This document shows, one piece after another, positions 54,701 to 64,000 of a stretch of 64,000 nucleotides of DNA. The notes below the pieces were generated by a model. That model searched no databases. It worked only from the letters and a program-made list of their open reading frames with translations, and had not been told where the DNA came from. Made by a program: the position numbers and the translations under genes. This DNA comes from Miscanthus floridulus (lineage: Eukaryota; Streptophyta; Magnoliopsida; Poales; Poaceae). Numbering within the stretch: position 1 is the first letter of the stretch; the number at the start of each line of letters is the position of its first letter. The stretch spans positions 80,493,928 to 80,557,927 of the forward strand of contig NC_089583.1 in assembly GCF_019320115.1 (NCBI RefSeq), given 5' to 3'.

Positions 54701-57243
54701 GGGACGATGGTGGAGAGCCAGCGTGGGTATTGTATCTCCTTGATGAACCCTGCCGCGATCATGTTGTCCACCTCCGCTATAACCTGGTCTTGGAACTCGG
54801 GTCAGAGGCGTCGAGGTGCTTGCTTCATAGGACGAACTTGTGGGTCAATTGCCAGCTTGTGAGTGGCGACACTAGGATCTAATCCTGGCATTTCTTTATA
54901 GCTCCATGCGAAGAAATCTTTGTACTCCATTAAGAACCTTCGATAATCTTCTCGCTCCTCCTCCGTGAGTGTAGCGCTCACAAAGGTCGGACACGGATCA
55001 TCTTCAGTTCCGAGATTGATTTGTACAAGCTCATCGATGGTGGGCTGCCCTCCATCTTCGAGCTGTTGGGATGCCGATGTGATATCCGGCTTTCCATCTT
55101 CTTCCACCGCTTCTACCTCCAGGGGGTGTTGTTGGCGTCGAGGCTGGTAGGAGCAGCCAACTTCATCTCCCGTGGTAGTCGACATGGTGAAGCAGTGGGC
55201 GATGTTGGCATTGACCGAATCTTCTCCTTCGTCGGAGGTGTCGATGTTGTGGTAACCTAACCCGAACTTGGGCTGAGCTTTGTTCTTCCTCTTGATGAGA
55301 ATGTCTGCCTGGCTCCACCATTGCTCGCATATGGATGGTGGTCGTGGGACCCTGTTGTTTGGACCGAGCGTGATCCCGGCCTTCTCCAGCAGGCGAACCA
55401 TTCTAGGCTCGGCCTTCATGGTCGTAAGTGCCTCATCTGCATCATGATCAGGGTTAGGGGATTCAAGTACAAAATCGTAATGTTGTACTTGTGGCACTTT
55501 ATAGAAGATGGTGCTAGGTGTAGAGGAGCGCCCGGGAATTGTCCATACTTCCAACTCGGTGGTTGTCGATATGTACAATGATGGAGGTTGCATGCATTCA
55601 GCACTCTCCGCTACTCCTTCTATTTCAGCGACCCTCTTCTTTATGATTCCTTCCGACGTTAGTGAGGGTTGGCTTGTAGACACTTGAGGTGTTGGCGTTG
55701 ATGACGCATCTTCAATTCTTATTGGTAGTTTGGTGCCACCTCCGAGGGTCAGAGCACGAGGCTTTGTATCCTCCTTAGTTGACAGAACCTCCTTAACTTG
55801 GGAGACAACCGTCAATAAGGGTCTCCGTGTAGGCCTTAATGTTAGGGGTGTCGATGTGGACACTCCTACTTTCAACGATAGAGGAGTGGCCGTGGATGTC
55901 GAGGGAATGCTACCCGCCCCCTGCCTTGTCCTTCTAGACCTTGGGGACGTCCTCCTCTTGGAGGGGGAGCATGGCATGATGAGAGCCTTCACCTCAGGTG
56001 TCGACAAAGCGCCAGGCTTCAGCACGATGTCAGTTGCAGGAGCGACTCGACCAAGCTGATACTTGTACTCCTCCACCGGAAAGTAATACTTGGCGTCTGC
56101 GTGGTACGCCTCTTGCACGGTGTACAGGGACATGTTGCCAATGATGCGTTGTTGTGTCTTGCTTCCATCAAGGAACTTTAAGCATTGATGCAGCGTAGAC
56201 GGCACCACCTGATACTTGTGAATCCACGGCCTCCCTAGAAGCGCGGAGTATGACGTGTTGGCGTCGATGACGTAGAACCGCACTTTGAAACTGAACGTGG
56301 ACATCTGGATCTTAATGGTAAGAGCTCCTAAAGTCGCCTTCCCAGAGTTGTCGAAGCCACAGATGATGACGTCCGTAGGCTCCAAGTCAGCCACCGTGTA
56401 GCCAGCTCGCGTCAAGCTCCGTAGGGGAAGGATGTTCACAGCGGACCCCGGGTCAATGAGGATTCGACGAAGGTGCGCGGCTCCTACGTTCCCTTCAACG
56501 TAGAGTGGTTGGTTGTGATCGCCGTCTTCTACCACCTCATCTTCTTCATCGAATGTGATCTCATTTACAAACAACGGGTTGTTGACAAGGCGGTGTTTGG
56601 CCATGATGACTTCATAGAGCTCCGGTTCTTGCAGCGCCTTCACTAGGGCTTCTCGGAGCTCGGGCACAAGCATGAGAGCATCATAGATGCTCAGCAACGC
56701 GGGGACCCGCTTTAGGTGAGAGATAACATTATAGTCGATGTCGTCAACTCTGTTCTTTTTCTTTGATGTTTCGGGCACTCCCGCTAATGGGGTACCTTCA
56801 TTTGTAGGCTTGTTCCCTTTTGGTTGCTTAACTTGGGGCAGCTCTTGTAAAGCCTTCCCACTTCGTAGGTTCATGTTGACTTCTAGCGGGGCATCTCCTT
56901 GCTCAGCACCATCATGGAGCATTTCCTGCTCTCTAGTCGTGAGCAGCTCATTGGAGTTTGCGCTACCATCGTTGCTGCTAGCGGAAGTGGCGTTACATGT
57001 TGCCGCATTTGAGGTTGGCGAAGAGCTTGATTCTTCACTTACCTCTTCAGTCGAAATCTGCCCCCAATCCTTGGGCCAGTATTCTGCCAAGGTAGCTAGA
57101 ACGCGACCCGTACGAGGGAAGGGCGCATTTCCTTGCTCCCTGGGGACAAACTGAGGTTGCAGGCGTCGCCGGCTTGGGTCTGGCCGCCTTGGTGCTGGTG
57201 TCGATGTTGATGTTGCATGTGGAGACATGACCGTGCAAGGATG
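51709..57243 (-). pseudogene. Gypsy-2 pro-pol (protease, RT, RNase H x2, integrase) with three internal stops
   Basis: One frame continuing from gag. Protease: [14 protein letters not shown] (about 56440). RT: VCVDFRDLNRACPKDDFPLP, FMDGSSGYNQIKM (Ser where Tyr is usual), MPFGLKNAGATYQR and CYVDDMVVK (about 54352-54378). Then RNase H, a second RNase H (WELYFDGAS near 53500, NNEAEYEAL, WVHGDSQLI), an HHCC zinc-binding region ending CHGCQ, and the integrase core with GIDVIGP, TSDNAKAF and NGMIEAFNK (all three acidic residues present). A C-terminal KWEGPYVIEQV module ends at TAA 51709. Internal stops: TGA 54802 between gag/protease and RT, TAG 54313 within RT, TGA 52882 before integrase. No frameshifts. 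Catalytic residues are preserved, so only the stops would prevent a full product. Confidence 0.92.
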
Positions 57244-60200
57244 TCACGGGGGACGTCCATTTGGTTGTCGTCGACGCTGTACTTCGGTCCACGTCTCCCC
57301 TTGAGGGACCCTGGTCGGCTCTGTTGATGTAGTTTGGGGCTGCTTGAGCGTCACAGAGGCAAGTTGCTCCTTGACTTGCGCTAGCGGCACCCATGATCCT
57401 TGGTCTCTTTCTCCTTCTTGACTCACCGAAGAACGTGCCCCCATCGTCACCATGTTAACAGCATGGTAATCAGGATTAACAGCATCGGGATCCAGGTTGA
57501 TTCTCCCCTCGATGACGGCTTTTTGGAGCCACTCCTTGAAGGCGATGCAATCCTCGATCAAGTGGCCGACGTACCTATGGTATGGGCAGTACAAAGGATT
57601 GTTAGCCATGCTTACCTGGTGTGGCCGACGTGGTTTAGGAAGGCGGAGCGCTTGATTGTCCATCAGCTGCTCGAACATAGCTTTCACCAACTCCCGCCTG
57701 AAGATGTATTGCTTCTTGAGGAGGTCTGAGAGACGCGTCCTCCTTCCTTCTTGATCGTTCCTTGTGCCTAGGAAAGGCGCCTGGGCTGGAGGGATGTTGG
57801 AGAAAACCCTCGCCGTATTCGCCTCTGCTTGAGCCTTCATCTTGCCCCCAGCGTTGTTGGGCTTCGCTGTCGAGCTGAAGCGCTTAGCAGGGTTGAAGAC
57901 GCTCGCGTTCTTGTAGAGCTCCATGATTTGAGGCGACTTTTCGAACTCGATCTTGGTGGCAGCCACCGCGGAGCTCAGTTCGCTGAACATCCTAGGCTCA
58001 CGACGAGAGACTTCGAGCGACCAGTGTTGTAGCATCCCATGAATGCACATTCCGATCGCATCCTCGAGGTGCATGTCTCTAGCCAGACACACGTAGCTAT
58101 CCTGAAACCGGATAATGTAGTCGTCGATGGCTTCATCGCGTCGTTGCTTAACTTGCGACAGCTCGACGATGGAGATGTCCCTCTTCATAGCAACAAAGTG
58201 CTTTTTGAAGGCGCTCTTCATGTCAGTCCAGCTAGTAATTTTTCCTACCGGCAGCCGGCTGTACCAATGGAACGCCGCGCCGGTTAGAGATCCTGAGAAT
58301 TGGCGCAATAGCAGCGATGAGTTGTTGGCTGTGTCGCCGCATGCTGCCTCAAAGTAGGCCAGATGCTCTCTCGCATCCCCAGTCCCATCGAATTGATGGA
58401 ATTTAGGTGGGCGCCATCCCGCAGGGAAGGGGACAAGATCGTGCCATGCTTCATATGGCTTCTCCAAGTCACCCTCTAGTGAGTGCGGCGCCTTCTCGTT
58501 CATGATCTGCCTCAACTTCTTGGTCACCATGTCTTCGACTATGTCATGATAGTCTTTTAGCGCTGATGGTTGTGGTCCTGCACTTGCCGACGCAGAGGGA
58601 TTTCGCAATGGAGGGGGACGAGCACTTGCAATGCCTTCTACCTCCTCAAGCTGCGGATCCTCGGGAGGTTGATGGGCACCACCAGGTTGCACGTTTTGTG
58701 TTAGGGACGTCATTAGTTCAACTAGATTGTCAAACTTTGTTGACAACGCCCTGATCACCTCGCCTTGTGCTTGTACTTGATCTTCTAGGCTTCTTGGGGC
58801 GCTGTTCTCTCCCGCCATGCGTGCTGACGCTGTGTTAAGGTCGCCGATATACTCCTCCCCTTCCGAATGGATGGAGCGAGCGAGGTTGTGGTAGAGTGGC
58901 AATGTGGAGTGCACCTCCAATGACGCAGAGGAGTCAGAGTCGGAGTCGGAGTTAGAATCACAGGTGTAAGGGCCCGAAAACTCCTTCTCTTCATCGACCA
59001 TGGCTTGGTTCACCTTTTGCTCCGCGATGGACTTAAGCTGAGTACTAGCCCCAGCCCGATCAATGAGGTGTTGCAATTCCTGTTGGTCTTGTGGAAGCTG
59101 AGACGAGATGTCGGCGTATCGTTTTGGAGATATGTCCGACGTCAATATATCATCACCATCGGACAACGCATTCCTTCTCTCGCTAATGGGGAAGCAAGGA
59201 GCTGATGTCCCTACTTTTGGATTCACCGGGATCTCTTCGTCAGAAGGATAAGTGAAGTCATGGGTCACCGGCAGAGGGACCCATGTCTCTTTGGACATGT
59301 GCTCTGGATGCGCCGTCAATGCAATGCACATGGCTACGTCCTTCTTGGGTGCTTCAGTCGTTGGAGAGGCTTCCTCATCCATCGCAACTGTATTGTCAAC
59401 TTGAGCTTGTGGAAGAACCTCACCATCTTGCATGGATGGCGCTTTCTCGACCCCATCCATTGGTGAAGCCGAGGTCGAGGTGGACTCTCCTAGGCTGTCT
59501 GAAGAGGCTATGCTTGGTGTAGCTTCTCGCGATTCTTTTCTTTTCAAGATAATTGGAGGGCGCTCTTGAGTAGGAGTGACCCCTTTCCCTGCTGCCTCGC
59601 CACCTCGCACCTTGCGAGGTTTTGGAGTTAATCTTTTGAGGAGGTACTTGTACCTCTCGTTGCTTTCCAGAGTGGGGGAGATACAGAATATGATTCTCCC
59701 ATCTTCTTGGCGGATGTCCCCATCAGCACGAACACGCACTTGAGTGTTCGTAAGCACCAACTCCTCAAGCTCACGGTAGAGTGTATGGCGGTTCCTTCGT
59801 CGCCTCTCATGCTTGCGCTGGTTCTCTGTTGGCACATGTCGAGCCTGTGACGGCCCTTGTGGTGCAGGAGGAACCACCGGCCCAACTGGTCGGGGAGTTG
59901 TGCTTGGGGCGTTCTCTTCCCACTGCCTTGATCCTGAGGCTCCGCGCCTTGGAGAAGGCGGAGGTGGAGCAAACCTTCCAATGGATGGAAAGGCAGCGCG
60001 TCGTTCTTGCGTTTCACGAGGAGGTGCGGCATAGTCAGTACACCTTGCCCACGTGTTTCACCGTGGAGGCGGAGCCATGTATCCTCGATGCATGGGTGGT
60101 GGAGTTCGGCGACGTGGTGCCAAGGTTTGGCGCTCATGTTGGGGACAGTGGCTCGGCGCACGCCTTTCCGGGCCAGTCCTGAATCGAGCCGAGGAAGATC

Positions 60201-61395
60201 CCGGCGTAGCCTGAAGCCTTCTCCCAAGCTCGGCCACTTGGTCCCGTAATTGACGGATCTCCTCCTGCACATTCCCATCGCGAGGTGTAGGTTGTTCAGT
60301 TTGTAGAGGCACAAACCTGTTGGCGTTACGAGAGGAGGCGCCGTGAGTCGTCGACGCGTGAAGGCAAGACACCCATCCAGTCGGTTGGATCGGGATGCTA
60401 TTGTCGACGATGGTGGTTGGTCCGGCGATGTAGGGCTGCCTGTTTGCGCGGCGCATCTTCCAATACTCCCGCATGATCGTGCGCCTCACAAGCTCCTTGA
60501 TCTTGGCAGGTTCATATGCCCACCCAACAGGGAACAAGTTGTATGGAGGATCCACCGTGCTGGGGTAGATGAACACCTTGCGACTTAGGTCTCTCACGTC
60601 TAGAGACCAGTCCTCCTCTGGAACAGCGCTTCGCGCAATGCGAGCACTGACTTGTTTGTGGAGTTGTTGTACCTTGCGGTACTTCCTCCTACAGTTGCGT
60701 AGCGGGTGTGGGCTCGACGCGTGGCGAGCATGCATCATTTGTCAACGCAGGTCACACGAGACAGCCTCCAAGGCTTCGAGCAACTCCACCTCCGCATATT
60801 CCACAGGTGGAACGGGTGCGTCTTTGGCTGGAGTCGACGTGGGAGGTTGGAGAGCCGCACTACTCGCACGCCTGTTGTTTGCCTTGATGCGTAGTTGTTG
60901 TGCAGCATGGACGTCTCCTTTGACCTCCTCGATGGTGGACTCCTTCAGGAGGGCGCGAGCTTCCAGCATGAGGTTGCGACGCTCCTTCTTAGCCTTAGCA
61001 AAGGCTCGCTTCTGCGCCTTTTTGGACTCGACCTTTTGGAACAGGGCCGGGTCTTGTGTTTGGTGGAAGTAGGTCTTCTCGCGATGCTCGAAGACCTCTA
61101 CCGGGGGGTGCGTGCCGAAGGAGACCAAGAACGGAGTCTCAGCGTTGGCGGTGCCGTGGACTCCTCCCGCTCCTTCTTGGATCGCCGTAGGGCGGACCTT
61201 CTCGACCTTCATGGGGAATGCCGGCTTGACGTCAGCAGCTTCCAGTCGTGCTCCCATCGGTCCAGAGATCGGCACTAGGAATTGCCCGATCTGAATCATG
61301 GCAGACTCCTTGGTGGTTGCAGCGTCGGATGGTCCTCCTGCAAGAAGGGGACCATTCATTAGGACAGCTCCACCTTGGGTACCGTCATGCAGCAT
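57244..61395 (-). pseudogene. Gypsy-2 gag with two internal stops
   Basis: The first in-frame ATG after the PBS is 61395. The frame then runs to TGA at 57244 and on into pol. TGA at 60742 and TGA at 60058 interrupt it. The N-terminal part is Lys/Glu-rich (QKRAFAKAKKERRNLMLEAR near 60980). A proline-rich stretch follows. The retrotransposon gag domain lies near 58430-57950 ([49 protein letters not shown]), and a Cys/His knuckle [14 protein letters not shown] near 57560-57600. The C-terminus ends [11 protein letters not shown] before the TGA. This gag is unusually long, about 1380 codons. The 57244 stop could be a real gag terminus with readthrough into pol; the two upstream stops look like mutations. 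Confidence 0.88.
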
Positions 61396-61466
61396 GTTGT
61401 GCTTGTTGGAGGAGAGGCGAAGACGAATCCGACGGCACACTGCAGCAGAGATGGGAGGGGAACTGG

Positions 61467-61484
61467 GTCCCACCGGGCGTGCCA
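61467..61484 (-). other. Gypsy-2 primer-binding site
   Basis: Element strand TGGCACGCCCGGTGGGAC, three bases inside the 5' LTR. It starts TGG as expected for a tRNA 3' end. The tRNA species is not assigned. Confidence 0.8.
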
Positions 61485-61487
61485 ATT

Positions 61488-63443
61488 TGTTTGGACACCA
61501 GAAAACCCGCCTACAGCGGCTTCTCGTGTGGGAAGTGTGCGGGCGTGCCAGTGTACAATAGTACACAAAAATAAAAGACAGGAACATAGTATCTTATTAA
61601 TCATCACGAGTAACAAGTACAAATTCCTAAGAAAAGAATGCGTGCCATGGCCTGCTGATGGCTATCTAACTTGGGCGATGTGGTCTCCATGGTTCCTGGG
61701 GCCTCGGAAGGCTCCCAATTAATTACCCCTGTGAGCTGAATCACAGAGTACCTCCGATTCTGCTGCTGTGGTCGTCGTCTTCAATCTTCGCTTCACTTCT
61801 CCATGCAGAGTGTTGGTGTAGATGTGGGTGGCGTCGGCGTAAGGGCCTCGTCGGTCCACGAGCCGGTACAACATGGCTGGAACATCAGCCATGCCCGCCC
61901 GTGTAGTCCGCCTTGTCAGTGTCGAACAGCACGTGGTGTCATCTTGATCGCACTTGCATGGTTGGTGTAGATCGGATCGGATCGGACTTCCTCGGCCGCG
62001 TCGTCGTGGTACGTTGTAGAACTTGATCATCTGGAGTTGTTGAAGTTGTTGATGAAGACTTGTACGTCGCCTTGTTCGTGTTCTCGGCACACGTAGACGG
62101 CATGTGCATGCATGGCCTGTACGTGCACGTATATGCATGTACATCTAGGCTTCGCATGCCTCTTGTAGTAGTACTTGTATCTTTTGGTGTAGTACTTGTA
62201 TCTTCAGGTTCTTGTCCTGGCGGCCGCGTTCGGATCTTAGCCACCAGCTCCACACCACGGGCATGTATGACACCAACAAGCCGAAGCCCGCCGGCGATGC
62301 TCCGCCTACTCATGACGCGATGGTTCTCGCAGTCCAGCTCCGACTTGATCATCCGGCTGCCGCGTCATCCACTTCTCGGCCAGCCGTGACGCCGGCCGAT
62401 GTGCATGCTGATGGAAAAGATTGAAAGAAACAATAACTAGATTAACTAGACTAGTTTCTTATTACCCATGGAAGAGATGAACACCATCTCCTTGCTTGTA
62501 GCCCCTGGTTCCACGAACGGGCGTGCGGCCTTCTGGATGAAGACGCCTGATCGCCGATGGGCTCCCTCGCGGCCAGACGTCGGCGTTGGCGGATTGCGAA
62601 TACGCGCTTGCGGCAGGAGAGCCCGGCGGCTCTAGTTGCTTTGTGGATGGAATGTGCGATTAGCTCTTGTTGCCGAGAACAGCCTGACGGCGTGGAGGTG
62701 AGGTCTGATCTCCTTCTTTCATAGAGTCCTGGGGGCTCTTTATATAGGCAACAGCTAGGGTAATGCCGGCCCGTTGGGCTGCATGCACGCGCCGCCTTTG
62801 TTGGTTGCCACCGAGCGAGATATTTGGAGATTTATATTCCGTATACCAAACAAATGTCTCCTTTCTTGGCTGAACAGTGGGCCAGCACTTTATATGGATT
62901 AGCTTCTCACATGCAGTCACTGAGGCATGGGCCCAGCTGACTATAGAGCCTACTACGTACGTATATTCGGTCCAGAGAGGCTTGCGGCTGATAAACGTGC
63001 ATGTACGCTAGCTGGCAATCAGTACACGGATCTGCCGGTTGTATATCCCCGAACGTTCTAGAATATTCTGGACCTCGCACCGAGCAGCGCCGCGTCGCAT
63101 CGGCCCGGCTGGTGTACAATTATGCGGAAAATACATGGTATAGACCGGCGTATATACGAGCTCTACGGCCGATTCCAGACATATATATACAAGCGCACAT
63201 GCGTATCATGACTGCACCTGTTTAGCTCTCTCCCATTGCCTGTCGCGAGCATACCTACACTACATGCATGGACCTGTAGCACGCAGAAGCTCACACGGTG
63301 GTTATTAGCTTCCCTGCCTGAATGCACGTGACACAAGCATATATATGTATATGTATGTATTTTCCCTTTTTTTTATATGCTCGGTGGTACACACAAATAA
63401 AAGTGCACATATGGATTTTACCTTGACAAAAATCCATCGAACA
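61488..63443 (-). repeat. Gypsy-2 5' LTR
   Basis: 1956 bp, TGTTTGG to CGAACA on the plus strand. Adjoins the PBS on the left and the TSD TCGTG on the right. Confidence 0.96.
62738..62746 (-). promoter_or_regulatory. TATA box in the Gypsy-2 5' LTR
   Basis: CTTTATATA on the plus strand, TATATAAAG on the element strand, also present in the 3' LTR at 44756-44764. It is the likely sense promoter, leaving about 1.2 kb of R-U5 before the PBS. Confidence 0.65.
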
Positions 63444-63448
63444 TCGTG

Positions 63449-63844
63449 CCTACATTGCACGCATGGCCCCTTGCGCATGTAGCAAAATCTCATGAGTTTC
63501 AGTATCTACCCACCCACCCTTCCTCTCTTCTCACGATTTCTAGTATAGTCCGTGAATTATTTTTTTTTCTTTTGTTTTGGTTCACTGTTTCATAGCACTT
63601 TTTTAGAACCATATCTAATATCATGTGCTTTGAAATTACTCATCAAATCTCTTGTGTAGTAGTAATATATTAAGTGGCTTATTCATTCTTTGATTGTATG
63701 TCATGTAGATCCGTTCAGTCCTGCTATTCTTTATTCATGTTTTAGTTTTTGGAATTTCTATCTGTATGGATAACAAGATAAGTAGCCTTGATACATTTAT
63801 TCAAGAGTCACTATTTTTCAGAGCTTTTTATGTTTCTGAATCAG
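63449..63844. other. Right flank of Gypsy-2
   Basis: T-rich, intron- or promoter-like, no coding signal. Before Gypsy-2 inserted it was continuous with 43506 and leftward. Confidence 0.5.
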
Positions 63845-63955
63845 ATGGCACGAAAAAGGAAAAACTGTACAGAGCATGCTGATAATTCATTTTCTCTAAG
63901 AGGAGGCCAACATCGCAACTTTTAAAATTTTAAAGATCTAGAAGATAATGATAAT
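63845..63955 (+). other. Candidate broken first exon
   Basis: ATG at 63845 follows TTTCTGAATCAG. Then MARKRKNCTEHADNSFSLRG, a TAA at codon 27, and FKDLEDNDN directly before GTAAGC. Basic start, acidic end and a good splice donor suggest an exon of an unidentified, possibly transposon-derived, gene. Only this segment lies within the window. Confidence 0.3.
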
Positions 63956-64000
63956 GTAAGCATATCATTTCTCAAAATCCTATTTTTATATTAGTTTTTA

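Larger units (their letters stand above)
43507..63443 (-). mobile_element. Gypsy-2: young Tat-like Ty3/Gypsy retrotransposon, 19.9 kb
   Basis: LTRs of 1957 bp (43507-45463) and 1956 bp (61488-63443) start TGTTTGGACACC and end ATCGAACA. The 5-bp TSD TCGTG is perfect (43502-43506 and 63444-63448). PBS next to the right LTR and PPT next to the left LTR put the element on the minus strand. I count five substitutions and two small indels between the LTRs, about 99.7% identity. Contents in element order: gag-pol in one frame (61395-51709), 3.6 kb of non-coding sequence with minisatellites, and an antisense five-exon gene (48153-45865). RT, RNase H, a second RNase H, integrase and a long 3' region point to the Tat lineage. 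The length is at the large end for plant LTR elements. Confidence 0.96.

Overview
The window is repetitive nuclear DNA of a grass. I infer a panicoid such as Sorghum, Saccharum, Miscanthus or Zea from the TE families and base composition; the species cannot be fixed from sequence alone. No intact host gene is convincing. Almost everything is transposable elements, several nested, and four boundaries are fixed at base level by terminal motifs and target-site duplications (TSDs).

Layout. (1) 1-1146: spacer with a mariner-like transposase remnant and small repeats. (2) 1147-7577: copy A of a CACTA (En/Spm) element (left terminus 2190) plus about 1 kb of flank that recurs at 13358. Copy A is truncated on the right, and a 184-bp Tourist-like MITE (7607-7790, TSD TAA) sits 29 bp beyond the break. 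(3) 8530-13178: an old Copia element, minus strand, with both LTRs, PBS, PPT and near-perfect TSDs, whose reverse transcriptase is deleted. (4) 13358-39745: copy B of the same block and CACTA element, split by Gypsy-1 (18258-33973, 15.7 kb, minus strand, TSDs GTCGT/GTCAT). (5) 39746-43506: spacer. (6) 43507-63443: Gypsy-2, a 19.9-kb minus-strand element with 1.96-kb LTRs that are almost identical, and a perfect TCGTG TSD. (7) 63444-64000: flank with one candidate exon.

How the parts work together. The CACTA copies encode, on the minus strand, a TNPD-type transposase and a second protein with an Ulp1-like cysteine peptidase end. Both copies are broken, in different places. The two Gypsy elements are Tat-like: gag, protease, RT, RNase H, a second (archaeal-type) RNase H and integrase run in one frame. 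Beyond integrase each carries a long 3' region with a multi-exon gene on the opposite strand, with its own TATA box and introns. The Gypsy-1 antisense gene encodes a 'putative gypsy type transposon' domain plus coiled coils and has nine in-frame stops. The Gypsy-2 antisense gene is different in sequence, has five exons and is open for 676 codons, while the sense gag-pol of the same element has six stops.

The most interesting signals are the intact antisense intron-bearing gene in Gypsy-2; the fact that nearly every inactivating stop is a C-to-T change in a CG or CHG context; the near-identity of the Gypsy-2 LTRs despite its broken polyprotein; and the duplicated CACTA block whose two copies carry complementary deletions and templated filler.
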